The notes below the pieces were generated by a model, which was given only the letters and a program-made list of their open reading frames with translations, searched no databases and was not told the origin of the DNA. The position numbers and the translations under genes are program-made. Of a stretch of DNA of 64,000 nucleotides, positions 28,151 to 40,161 are shown piece after piece. Location: assembly GCA_003255065.1 (NCBI GenBank), contig QAOA01007198.1, positions 124,001-188,000 of the forward strand, in the 5' to 3' direction. The first letter of the stretch is position 1; the number at the start of each line of letters is the position of its first letter. Origin of the DNA: Cercis canadensis. Taxonomy: Eukaryota > Streptophyta > Magnoliopsida > Fabales > Fabaceae.

Positions 28151-28944
28151 ATTTTATAATATCTCTTATAATTGTATTTATTTTGAAAGGGATATTAATA
28201 TTTCATACAAGTGAGGTTTATGTCTATTTTTGTTGTGAGATAATATGATGTAAATGTTTAATCTTTTGATAAAATATAAATTTACTTAGAATTATATTTG
28301 TGTTGTTTGATTATATATATATATATATATATGTTGTGTTATATCTTACATTTTTTAGAATTTTTTGTGTCCTATGTCTCGTGTCGTGTCCTATGTTCGT
28401 GATTCTTAATATAGTAGAAACTTAATTTTTTAAAATATTTATAACAACATCAAAATTATTAAATGAATCCCAATAAAACTACTCAAGTAAAGGTGGAGTA
28501 TTGCTACTTGGCCTTTTAGGGGTAATGTAGCTTACCAAAAACTAAAATATTATGAAAAAAAAAAGAATTGGTTATGAATTATTTTTGAAAGGGTTGAATA
28601 TGACTTAAAGGGCATAAATACTTTCTAATTGATTGTGGATGATTATTTTAAAGGCTTAAATACAGTTTTAGTCTTCCTATTTTACTTGAATGAATGATTT
28701 GACCCTCATTTTGAAAAATTACAAAATAGTTCCTACTGTTTAGCATGATATTACACTTTTGGTCCAAGACACTAACACCGTCCAAAATTTAACTATGAGT
28801 CTGATGTGACACAGATGTGACAACTATCAATATGCCAGATGTCCTTCCAATGTCTATGCCACGTCAGCCTCATCGTCAACTTTTGGACGGAGTTAGTGTC
28901 CTGGACTAAAAATGTAACTTAAGGGTAAACAGTAAGGACTATTT
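28151..28944 (+). repeat. Copy 2 of the duplicated block
   Basis: Second copy of the block at 27299-28100, beginning right after the 'n' at 28148. It continues into the complete MITE and then the FBL17 promoter, so this copy is the one contiguous with the gene. Confidence 0.8.
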
Positions 28945-29016
28945 TATAATTTTTTAAAATAAGAGGACTAAATCGTTTATTCAAATAAAATAGGAGATCA
29001 AAACTGCATTTACCCC
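28653..29016. mobile_element. Mutator-like MITE in the FBL17 promoter
   Basis: The 364-bp element starts GGCTTAAATACAGTTTT and ends with a matching inverted copy (reverse complement GGGGTAAATGCAGTTTT). The arms are imperfect and extend about 90 bp (TTGAATGAATGATTTGACC against TTGAATAAACGATTTAGTC). A perfect 9-bp direct repeat TATTTTAAA flanks it (28644-28652 and 29017-29025). Long TIRs and a 9-bp target duplication are diagnostic of Mutator-like elements. It has no coding capacity. A partial copy with the same left flank starts at 27809 in the duplicated block. Confidence 0.88.
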
Positions 29017-29121
29017 TATTTTAAAATTACAAAATCCCAAGTCTCACGTCACGTTGATCTAAAACACGCAGCAAATTTAAAAACATTAAAAAAGTTAAAC
29101 AGAAGAGGGAAACCATCAAAA

Positions 29122-29139
29122 GCGCGCCAACTCTCCCGC
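29122..29139. promoter_or_regulatory. Two E2F-like sites upstream of the FBL17-type gene
   Basis: GCGCGCCAA (reverse complement TTGGCGCGC) and TCTCCCGC each differ by one base from the plant E2F consensus TTTSSCGC. They sit within 90 bp of the start codon in an otherwise AT-rich promoter. Arabidopsis FBL17 is reported to be an E2F-controlled S-phase gene, so the positions fit; binding is inferred. Confidence 0.45.
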
Positions 29140-29206
29140 GCTGCGTCTTTATTTTACTCTCAGGGTCTTCATTTCACTCTCTCCCCCTCCCACTCTACCA
29201 AATACT

Positions 29207-32200
29207 ATGCAACACTACCATCACCAACCCCATACCGCCGGCCCCGGCTCCCCCACCCAAAGTGGCGCTGCCGCCATGAGTTCCGACGCCAAGCACGGCA
29301 AAAAGCGTGGTAGCTACAACTGTGGCCGCTGTGGTCTCCCTAAGAAGGGCCACAACTGCCACATCAAAACCCCCACCTCCGTCACTGCTACCACCCCCAC
29401 CGATTCATCTGTATCCACCTTTTCTGCCATTTCCGCGCCCTCCTCGGTGTCTGTAGTCCGTCAGCCGCCGCCACGACAGCCTTATTCCCACCTCCGTCGG
29501 GCGTTATCGTTCGATGATGTCGATGACCAGGCCGGCGTATTCGATTCACCGGAACCAGATGATGGAGAGGCTGGAGATCCGTTGCCGGAACCAGAGCCGG
29601 ATCTGGATTCGAGTGGGTTGCCGGCGAACCTTCTATGGGAAATGCTGAGGAGGTTGCCGCCGTCGGGGCTGTTGTCAGCGGCGAAGGTTTGTACAGGGTG
29701 GAGGGATACGGTAAAGAGGCTGTGGAAGGCAGCGGAGGAGCTGAGGCTCAGGGTTCCGGCAAGAGCTCAGGTTGGGTATGTGGCATCGATGTTGCAGAAG
29801 TGCCCAGGGCTTGTGAGGCTCTCTCTTAGAATGGAAAGGTGTGGGTTTTGTTTGATTCACCGGACTTTTACAGATCTCCAGTTCTATATTGCCGATCCGA
29901 TATTGTTTGCTATAAAACAACTTAATCAAAACATAGAAACTTTTGCCCAGAAGTTAATGGTATTCATGAATATCGATGCTGAACAGTGGTTTAATCTTTG
30001 ATCTATAAAAGAAACAGCGAACTAATACAAAAAACACTGTTACATTTTAAAACACGGCCTATTATTTAATTGTTTTGATGCTTACGAANAGATCTACAGT
30101 TCTATATTGCCGATCCGATATTGTTTGCTATAAAAAAACTTAATCAAAACATAGAAACTTTTGCCCAGAAGTTAATGGTATTCATGAATATCGATGCTGA
30201 ACAGTGGTTTAATCTTTGATCTATAAAAGAAACAGCGAACTAATACAAAAAACACTGTTACATTTTAAAACACGGCCTATTATTTAATTGTTTTGATGCT
30301 TACGAACGTCGACAATAAAACTGGTACTAAAAAGTTGGGAAAATGGAGGCTGAAAATGAAAATTCGGACTGGTGACACTTTCCTAGCAAAAATCCATTAC
30401 CAGGTGATTAATTGGAAACTGTATCATTTTGACTCTGTCTAGTTATGGTGGGTTATGTGTTGAGCTTTTTACTTTTATTTTTTTAAGGTTATGCCTGTGT
30501 TGATTTTATAGATCTAACCCGTTTTCCTTGGTGTTGCAGTGATTTAGATTCAACGATGCTCGCCTGCATTGCATTCTCATGCCCTAATCTGGAATTTATG
30601 GAGATCTCAACATCTAAAACTGCAAGCAATCGGATCAATGGGTATTACTCATGTTTTAGTATTTTATCTTTGAGCCATTGTCTTGTTTTCTGTGGAATAT
30701 GAGTTTCCCAGTTCTTGATATGAGCATCTGGATATGCAATTCGTGTAAGATATAGATTTTCATAAGACGTAAACACATGAGCTTCATACATGAAAAGTTA
30801 AAGCTACAATGATGAACTGATATCTATTTGGATCCTTATTCCTAACTTGTGTCAATGTTAGGTGTCAACTGACTTGGCATGACCTTTGTGTTTGTAGCAT
30901 GTTGTGATGCTATAAATTATATTTATCTTTCTTATAATACCAGCATGGATCTAACTTTTGTTTTGCCCTGTCAATCTGTCATAGCTGCATATTTTCGAAG
31001 ATAATTTTGGTTCTCTATCTTGATAACATTTCTGTAACATATGAACTAGATCGGTTATGGTGTTAGTGCTTATGCTATTGGTTTCTTGTAAGTCTGGTAA
31101 AGATCTTTTTTCTTCCTGTTCAATCACTTCCATATTATTCATCTACTTGTTTTGAGCCCTTTCAATGCAGGAGCTAATACTTGCAATATGCAAGCTTAAG
31201 CAGATAATGCTACTTTTCACTGATTAGTTGGGTCTATTCAATTTTGAAAACGCAGGGATGAATTAGGAAGATTTGTTGCAGATAAACGAAGCCTTAAAAT
31301 CCTTAAGATGGAAGGCTGTTCCAATCTGGGGGGTTTTATTCTCTGTTCGTCGAGTCTTACTACACTTTGGCTGTCGGATCTGCACTCTCTTTCTAAGACG
31401 GTGATTATCTTTCCTTTCTCCTTTAATCTTGGAAGATGTGCCATTCTCGAAACTCTTAATCCCCTCTCTTATTTCTTGCATTCAGAGTGAATTCTTCTTT
31501 AGTTTCTAACAGATGCTTTGAACTGGTAGGTATTTAACTGTCCCCAGTTGAGAGAGATTTCCTTGGAATTTTCCCACCAAGAAAGTGATGCTACTGATCT
31601 CGCCACTATGGTTGAAGGTTGGGGAAGAAGTTGCCCGAGGTTGCAAAACATACATATAGCTTCAATGCGGCTGTCCCATGCTGCTGTGCTTGCTCTTACA
31701 GCTGCTCAGTTGAGGTTGGCCAAAATTTTGGCTTTCTTAATTTTTGTTTTCCAATTGTTATTGACAATATCCATATATGTTAAGGTTCCTTGAAACAAAA
31801 GCTTGTGATGTGTGCTGCTTTGAACTTTCTAAATAACTTCATATTTTGTCTATTCTTTTCTAATTCATGTGTTTTACTATTTTTTTGGAATCAGATTTAT
31901 TAATGTTATGAGTAGGTATTGTAATGGTTCCAAATTCATTTGGATAATGTCAAACAGAAACATGCCTTAAGTCCATTGAAGAAATTCCCCATTGTCCTAA
32001 ACCCATTTAATTCCAAATTGGATACCTTATTAAGTCATCTAACAAAAATGTATCCTTACGGGAACAATATCAACTCTTAAATGGCAAGTACATTTAGGAC
32101 ATCAAAAAACTGAATAACATAACAGATTAGTTTATTGTTATATTACATTGTATAATATCAAAATTAAGTCTCATATAATAACTTCTAGTTCAATATTAAA

Positions 32201-34130
32201 AGTTTTTGAAAGCTGAGTGCTACATTTAACAATAGATAGCGTCTTTGTTCATTGTAGGGTTAATAATTATAGAACATCCACTTGACTAATAAGCTTGGTG
32301 AAGTGTGATTTAATATTCCTTATTCCAGGGGGCTGCGAATGCTTTCACTTGTTCTCGGATCTGAAATTACTGATGCATCTGTTGCTGCTATTGCCTCAAG
32401 CTATCCAAACCTAGAATTGCTTGATCTCAGTGGGTATGTTTCTGCTCTATTCTAATTGCATTCAAATGTTTATATGGCTTTTTAATATTCATTCACCTTG
32501 AAGAAACCTACATTTCTCTAACAAGTCAAACAGTAAATAAATACCAGTGAAAGTCCAATATAAGCATGTAATGCAATCATTTCATTCTGAAGAAACTAAG
32601 TTAAATATAAAGTATTCTAGAATTTCATGATCCAGAGCTTACTCTGCTTCAAAAATTGATTAAGCAGATATATAGTTCAAAGATATTTTCTTTATTGGCT
32701 TTTATCTATCTTTTTGAAGAAATTATGTTTTAACAGTTCACTTTTACAGATCTAGCGTTAGCGACAGTGGTATTGGAATGATCTGCAATGTCTTCCCTGA
32801 AACATTGTCAAGGCTACTCCTTGCTCTTTGCCCTAACGTGACTTCAAGTAATCATCTTTTTATATATATTCAGTTGCTTGACGACCTTTTATATTATGCT
32901 TTAATTTCTACTTACTAATCTGCTGCCCATATTTTTCAGGTGGCATTCAGTTCGCCACTGCTCAGTTGCCGCTTCTCGAACTTATGGACTGTGGCATGAC
33001 CATATCTGATCCTAATTCCCAAGATCCATCGTCTGATGAAAATTGCAAGGGCGAATTGCAGAAAACATCCAGTGCTAATTTGCATTTGGTGAACCAAAAG
33101 CTAATTATCAAACATAACCGTTTGAAGAAACTCAGTTTATGGGGTTGTTCTGGTTTAGATGTGAGTTACATAACTCTGATGAAGTTGCATATTCTTGTAT
33201 TCTCCTTTTCGGCATTGACTGCATATTCTTGTTCAGGCTTCTAATCTTTGGAATTCTTTTTGAATTAACGTACAGGCCCTATATTTAAACTGCCCCCAAC
33301 TCAATGATTTGAATCTAAATTCTTGTAAAAATTTGCAACCAGGTTAGTCATGTCATCTCCCTGTTCTTTAGAAATGATCAGCTGAAAATTCAATAGAAAT
33401 TTACAGGATTGTCATAAAAATTTAAAAATTAATTAATTGTTACTTTAATTTGTTCAGAGAGACTGTTGCTTCATTGCCCCAGTTTACAAGATGTGCATGC
33501 ATTGGGTTGTCTGGATACCTTAGTTGGGGCTATCCAAAGTCAGGTAACAAAATAGTTATATTTTCTTCCGTAGATTTATTCTGTCCTCTCTTAGATGGGG
33601 CTTCTTGTAGCAATTTAAATAAGGAAGAACTACCTACGGTGAAGAAAATCCCAGAATTTCTTGAATCAAGCATATTTACTCTGGCCCAGGGGTTTGAATC
33701 TGATTCTCCCCGGTTTCAAAATCAAATTTACTTATTTAACCATTGCTTTTGCAATTTGTTTGCAGGTCTGCAATGATTTTATTGCCATGGAAAATCTATC
33801 ACCTAGTAAGCGTCTACCTGATGGCTCCAAAAGGGTTCGGGTTCCGCATTTTCTCAGTGGCGAGGTAAAGCTAGAAGAAATATACATAGATCATCATTGA
33901 TTGAATACCATATTTTATCTATTTCAATTGGTTCATGCTTTCCGCACACAAAAGGAAAAGGGTTTCAAAGTTTGCATAGATTTCTCAACTCATGCTAGGC
34001 CTTCTATGTGAAGAAAGTTTTATGTTTAATTTGAAACTTTAACATAATTTATTTCGTTCTGCAGTCTGCTGATGATGAAAAGAAGCGTAGGAGGATTGAG
34101 AGACGGCCTTGTAATGTGCTTGTGGACTGA
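29207..34130 (+). CDS. FBL17: F-box/LRR protein, FBL17 type
   Basis: FBL17 is the F-box subunit of an SCF ubiquitin ligase that degrades KRP CDK inhibitors, permitting S phase and the second pollen mitosis. Eleven exons: 29207-29838, 30540-30641, 31256-31400, 31530-31714, 32329-32433, 32750-32847, 32940-33160, 33276-33342, 33458-33543, 33766-33864 and 34065-34130. All are GT-AG and in phase, giving 601 residues against 593 in Arabidopsis (from memory). The N terminus has GSYNCGRCGLPKKGHNC (about 35-51), a Cys/His cluster typical of FBL17. The F-box is at about 138-178 (LPANLLWEMLRRLPPSGLL). Leucine-rich repeats follow (MEGCSNLGGF, LELLDLSGSSVSDSGIGMI, LKKLSLWGCSGLDALYLNCP). The C terminus is basic (KKRRRIERRP). 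Intron 1 contains an apparent 217-bp duplication around an 'n'. The promoter carries a MITE and E2F-like sites. Confidence 0.95.
29872..30306 (+). repeat. 217-bp direct repeat around an 'n' in FBL17 intron 1
   Basis: 29872-30088 is repeated at 30090-30306 with about two differences. The first copy ends exactly at the 'n' (30089) and the second begins right after it, so this looks like two overlapping contig ends laid side by side. It lies wholly within the intron and does not affect the protein. Confidence 0.9.
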
Positions 34131-35151
34131 TCATGTTGCTATTGCGCACTAATTTAACTGTATACATGTGCAATATCTTGTTTGTTGTCATTGAAACTCC
34201 AAGGGCTTTCTCCCTGGGTACCAAGCAGCTCATAATTGTTTAAGTTACGGTTTGGGATTGGTTCCTTACCGTGTCGTTCGTCGTATCTCAAATAGATGTT
34301 TAGCAGCATAGTAAACAATATTGGTAAGCCACTAGGAGTTTGAATAGTATGGGGAAAATCAGGGTTTAAACTTTCTTATCACCATGTAACCAAAAAAAAA
34401 AAAAAATCCTTGAATGAATTCGGATGATTGTCTGATTTTTTTAATAAAATTTTATCGTTATGATAAATTGATCATATAATTGCCTTTGGATTTATTTTGT
34501 GGAAATATTCTGGATAAAAAATATTGCTGAAGGCAATTTGTACTATGGATTGAGTACTTTATCATATAAATCTAAATTTCATTAAGAGATTGAGTACTAT
34601 GGATACTGGATAGTTTACACACCTTAAATTGAAAAAAAATATGTCAAATGACATAAGTAGTATTTCTGAAAGGCTCGTACTAAATAATTTGATCTAACAT
34701 AGTACTTAGAAACAACCTGACAGAAGGTAGTGTTAAATTCACATGTCTTATAGCTATATATTTTTTGACTTATATAGTCAGTATTTATGAATAAAAAATA
34801 TGAAAATAAATTTTTTTCATAAAAGAAGTTTATGGTTTTTGGTCTGGTTTATTTGTTTAGTGTCAGCATCAATTCACCATGCTAAAGACTCTTGTCTTAT
34901 TTGTTTTTCCAATTTTTCCATTCTTTTTGTATTGATTAGTGTTGACTATTGAGATCTTTTAAAATCATGGTGAATAAATTGTAAACGAATAATTTTTTAT
35001 TTTCTTATTAGTAAAATATTCAATTATTTTTGAAGTGCATCCATAAATAATCCAAATTTCAAAATTGTCAATTAGTCAGTACAATTTAATCCCATATTTA
35101 GACAGAAGACATTGTCATCAATGAGAAAACAAAATGAAGCAAAAGCTAAAA
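34131..35151. other. FBL17 3' UTR and intergenic DNA
   Basis: The 3' UTR probably runs to about 34400, before a poly-A tract. The remainder is AT-rich with no gene until the tRNA. 35000-35236 is the first copy of the duplicated tRNA block. Confidence 0.45.
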
Positions 35152-35223
35152 CGCCGTTGCCGGGGATCGAACCCGGGTCACCCGCGTGACAGGCGGGAAT
35201 ACTCACCACTATACTACAACGAC
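35152..35223 (-). tRNA. tRNA-Asp (GUC), copy 1
   Basis: A 72-nt cloverleaf on the minus strand. Acceptor arm GTCGTTG pairs with CAACGGC (one G-U), discriminator G, anticodon loop CCTGTCA with anticodon GTC flanked by CCCGC/GCGGG, and T arm CCGGGTTCGATCCCCGG. No intron and no encoded CCA, as expected for a nuclear plant gene. A TTTT pol III terminator follows within a base or two of the 3' end. Confidence 0.95.
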
Positions 35224-35453
35224 CTTGCTGTTAAGGNAAATTATGTATGTTTGCCACGTCAGTGTAGTATGACATATTTACGTAGTATCATACAATTCCC
35301 GTTTTCTTATTAGTAAAATATTCAATTATTTTTGAAGTGCATCCATAAATAATCCAAATTTCAAAATTGTCAATTAGTTAGTACAATTTAATCCCATATT
35401 TAGACAGAAGACATTGTCATCAATGAGAAAGCAAAATGAAGCAAAAGCTAAAA

Positions 35454-35525
35454 CGCCGTTGCCGGGGATCGAACCCGGGTCACCCGCGTGACAGGCGGGA
35501 ATACTCACCACTATACTACAACGAC
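35454..35525 (-). tRNA. tRNA-Asp (GUC), copy 2
   Basis: Identical 72-nt tRNA in the second copy of the repeat, again followed by TTTT on the minus strand. It may be the same locus seen on a second overlapping contig rather than a separate gene. Confidence 0.9.
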
Positions 35526-35632
35526 CTTGCTGTTAAGGGTTCCACAGAGTAATTATTAGTATTTTCATTTTTCGGCTTCGTTTTTTTGTTGTTAGCTGGT
35601 GAAGCCGTGAAGGTGATTCAACTGAAAAAAAA

Positions 35633-38600
35633 ATGGAGGTAGCATTCTCTTCAACAGCATCAAGAGGTTATCGCAAGTATCCTTTGGCAGGTCTCGTTCT
35701 CTTTCCCGATTTGCTTTGATTGCTTAGGGTTCTGAAGAATTTGATTTAGCGCATGATCGCTATCTTGACGGAATTTTCAGACGCATTTTTAACCTCAAAC
35801 ATTGATATGACGCTTTGTGACCGTTTCTCTCTTTCACTCTCTGTTTCAACTAATAGTTAATTTCACCTCAAATTGAACACGAGCCCATAAGTTAACACTG
35901 GGCGTGCTTGCCAAGCTAATCAATCAGACGGTTTCTGGAGATCGGTGATCCTCGGTTTACTCTACTGATGTAGAACATTGCGATCCTATCATTTTATATG
36001 CATGATTTCGAATTTAGTTTAATAGATAGAGGAATATAGGGATGTTTGTATTTTGTATTACATTTTTTTTACTGCATTCTGAATGCATAGTTTTTCTTTT
36101 TCTTCTCTTTTTAATATCCACAGAGCCATTACAGCTTAGGAGAGGTAAAGTTCGTGACTGGAATTCATGTTCACTGTCCATCGCGCGGCCTAAAAGATTT
36201 GTGCAACTTTCATTTAGTCAAACTGGCTTTCGGATTAGGAAGTGTGCTTATTTTGAGGTTTGCTTTTTTGTTCTATGACTAAATTTTCAATAGAGCGTTC
36301 ATATTGTATGTTTTGTAATACCATCTTTCCCCCTTATCGCTCTTTCAGGTTTTATGTAGTCAAAGGGCAGATATTAAAGTAGTAGAGGGCAGGTAAACCA
36401 TTTAAATGATTTTCCTTCTTAGTTGACAGTTTTGGGTGATGCTATAATCAGAATTTTCAAATTTCATTTTAATTCATGAACATCATATTGTATATTGTTT
36501 TGTGAAGAAGAGTGCTGCAAGGCCATTTCTTATGGTCATGGCCAAATTTTGCCAATGATTTATGGCAAACATAGCCAAAAAAACCAAACAACTTATGTAA
36601 TATCTGTTAGCAATCATAAGTAATTATTTTCTCTGATACAAAGAACCAATAGCCAATGAACGTATGCTTTGTTGCTATTACTGAAACTTGTGGAGGAGTT
36701 GAATCCTCATGAAAAACTTGGTGAACCTCCAAATGCAGTATACAGGGTGAAAAAAGCATTGTGACTTATATTACTCTGGCCTGCAAATAATATTTTATCA
36801 TTCACCATAGAAAAAAAAGTATGAATTATATTGTCTTAGATGAGTTGATTCTGTTACTTCTATTGTTTTGCAGTCGCATCGATGACGTATATGATGCATT
36901 GGCTGAAAGGCTTCTTCCTACAGCAGCAGTGGCTTCGAGTCCGAATACTAATAAGTTAATTCACTTTCCTCTTTCTTATCATTTTTCATTGCCTCTTAGT
37001 TATCATTCTTAATTCTACTTCTCTTGTCTGACTTTTGTGCACTTTTGATTCTTTTTAATTAATTACTGTTTTTGGTAACATGGGGAAGGAGAGGTAGGAT
37101 ACTGTTACATTCACTTATTATGTTGTTTTTTTGGATTTCCTGTGGTGTATCCCATTGATATTCACTTTATTCATTACTGCTGTCATCCTGTGTTACCAAC
37201 TTACCATACAGGTATGTTGTTGGTCTGGCTGGTCCTCCTGGTGCTGGAAAAAGCACTATAGCATATGAAGTAGTCAAACGTATAAACAAGTTATGGCCAG
37301 AGAAGGCTTCTTCATTAGATTGTCAGGTTAAACCTCCTGATGTTGCTGTAGTGATTCCTATGGATGGTTTTCACCTGTACCGTTCTGAACTAGATGCAAT
37401 GGAGGTTAGCTTCCTTCTGCTGCTCTCAATTTTTGTTATCCGTATGAAATTTCATTTCTAGTTGATTGTGTTTACGTAGTACTGAAATGGTTTTGATAGG
37501 TTAGAACTTAGAAGAAGCAATCAATTGTAATTTAAAATGCAATGATAAATGGTGATGTCTGGGCAGTATGCTGCCATAAACATGTCATGAAGTTTTACGT
37601 GGTACTTTGATATATAGTACGCAAGCATGATTTTTTCCATTGAGATAAAATAAATGCTACCTTCAGCATTTATGACTATCAGATGTGAAACTATGCCTTT
37701 CTTCAGTTTCTCTGTATAAAGTACATGGTGTAAAGTACATGGTGTATACATATTCATATATGTGTAACTTATTTATTCTTGATCACTTGAAGAATTCTAA
37801 TGTTAAGTGATGTTTTTTGTATAATAGAATCCAGAGGAAGCCCATGCCAGAAGGGGAGGTGAGGTTCCTCCTCTCTCTCTTTTTCTTTTTCTTGGTGGTT
37901 GATATAAGAGGTTCCTCTTTTTATATTTCACCAATTTAAGATGTTGTATTCTTGAGGAAGAATTGATCTTTCAATTGGTATATCAGCTCCATGGACATTC
38001 AATCCCTCGCGGTTACTCACATGTCTCAATAAATTAAAGAGTGAGGTAATGATTATTTAACTTTTGAAACTTACTGTTACTCACATGATCTTTTTTGGGT
38101 TTGTTTTGTGGTAAAGTCGTGGTGGATAGGGTGGGGAGCATCTGTGCATTGACATTGATGGAGTTGCTATCTGATTAGTTCATATTGCATTTTGATGAAA
38201 TAAATTCTCCAGGGATCAGTTTATGCACCATCATTTGACCATGGTGTTGGGGACCCAGTGGAAGATGATATCTTTGTGAACATTCAGTGAGTATCTTACT
38301 CTAAGATGTGAGCCAATAACTGCTGAGTTGGTCAGCGGTTTAGTTATTTATGGACATGTAACAGGATAATTTAGATGAAAAGTAAGTGATGGATAATTCA
38401 AATGCTGACACTCAAAAGAAGAGAAAGGACCATAATTAATGAGGTCAGAACATCATTTTGAATCAACCATCTCTAGCTTCAAAATTGTGCCAAGATTCTG
38501 ATTTTATTATGGATTCCATTGTCTTGAAAAATTCATAAAGTTAACATATATTGATACTGATAAGTTATTCAAGAGGCTAACAGAAAGTCCAATCAGCCAT

Positions 38601-40161
38601 GGTGAGAAAATATATAGCCAAGAGCGAACTTTTAATCTACTCTGATATTTTCATGCAAGTATCATAACTATGTATATTAGATGAGCTTATTATTAAAATT
38701 AAAACAATATTAATGCCACTAATATAGAATATTCTGAGATTTCGAACTCTCTCTGAAACACTTATATTCTTATTTTGCTTCTTTTTCCAACGATCTTTAA
38801 ATCATGGTAAATGATTTTTCAAGTTGTTCCAGAAGTATCGACTTATTTTGGTTATATAATTATTTAATGCATGAACAGATTCCTTTATTTTCTTCCATGA
38901 TGCAGGCACAAAGTGATTATTGTAGAAGGTAACTATTTGCTGTTGGAAGATGGGGTATGGAAGGAGGTATCATCTTTATTTGATGAGAAATGGTAAGTTT
39001 TCGTTTTACTGAGGCACATGTTACTCGTGGTAACTTTTTATTGGCCTTGGGAATTGTATGTTGACTTCGTTGGTGTATAAAATGCTTCTGTGACTCTATG
39101 CTGGAAGACAGGGAAATGACTCCCTGACCCGAGATCTCTAACTAATACTTTGTCGAGTGGACATATGACAATCATCAATCATTGCTTGTATCATGCTGGA
39201 AACGTTTTGATTACTGTAGGTTTTTCTAGCGTAAGTAGAAAGAGCTGCCACTTGATAGAGATAGTAGGGGCATTGAGTCACCACTGAGGCTCGCGTATCA
39301 ATTTGACTATAAGTCAAATGATTTGGCCTAAGCTCCACTGGGTTAGATCGTAAATAAAATTTAATCACGAGATTAAATATTATCTCGAAGAGTTACCATG
39401 CACCCTTAGTAAGTGAGAGCTACTTTGTGTTTTTCGATTAGACCTCTTAGTAAATAGTGCACCTATAGTCCTAATATTGTCCTCCCCACTTTTACTTCAA
39501 AGAATTTGAAAAAGGGACATATTAACCAGTGTGGCAGTCTGCGTCCACTTGTGAAGTGCCATGGAATGAAGCATGTTCATGCACATATTTTAGCAAGTGG
39601 GTACTTCGTATAAATCAAAAAGGAAACACTGCAATCTGAGGTCAATTTCTTCTTTGCCAACTCGAAAGAATTTTCAGGGATATTTCGCTTTTCTTAATTT
39701 TCTTCGTACTTTCTGTGTTTCTCAAGGTTTATTGATGTTGATATTGACAAAGCAATGCAGCGAGTTGTAAAGAGACATATTTCAACTGGTATGTACTCAT
39801 CCATAATAATTATCAACTCCATCTGAGTATGGAGTGCATTTTTTTGAGTTTACATGCGATCCCTTATTCTTTTCATTGACAGGGAAGTCTCCAGATATCG
39901 CCAAATGGCGGGTAAGTTTCATATATTTGAATTTTAGATCTTATGTGGTACTGCTCAGTTGAATGTTTCACCATCAACTTGGTTGGACCCCCCGCCCCTT
40001 TTTTTTCTCGGGCTAAAAACAGTATCTTGGAACTTGGAAGTGAGTCACATTTAATGCCAAATTTCATCATGCAGGTAGAGAACAATGACAGGCCCAATGC
40101 CGAGCTTGTAATGAAGTCCAAGAAAACTGCTGATATAATTATCAAGTCAATTGATTTTTGA
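35633..40161 (+). CDS. P-loop uridine-kinase/phosphoribulokinase-family protein
   Basis: A phosphoribulokinase/uridine-kinase-like P-loop protein related to fission yeast C227.14 and Arabidopsis At1g03030; the true substrate is not established from sequence. Twelve exons: 35633-35690, 36124-36257, 36349-36392, 36874-36954, 37212-37404, 37828-37858, 37987-38045, 38213-38286, 38906-38992, 39727-39788, 39883-39911 and 40075-40161. All are GT-AG and in phase, giving 312 residues. Walker A GLAGPPGAGKST ends at Thr121. The DGFHLYRSELD motif and the hydrophobic strand VIIVEGNYLLLEDGVW are typical of the family, as is the RVVKRH..TGKSPDIAKWRVENNDRPNA lid and C-terminal segment. Residues 1 to about 75 are Ser/Arg-rich with few acidic residues and may be an organelle transit peptide. 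The ATG is the first in the transcript region after the tRNA. Confidence 0.9.

Larger units (their letters stand above)
35000..35538 (+). repeat. 237-bp direct repeat containing tRNA-Asp, around an 'n'
   Basis: 35000-35236 and 35302-35538 are nearly identical (about two substitutions). The 'n' at 35237 directly follows the first copy. The 64 bases at 35238-35301 preceding the second copy do not match the sequence before the first, so either the haplotypes differ there or the duplication is real. Confidence 0.85.
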
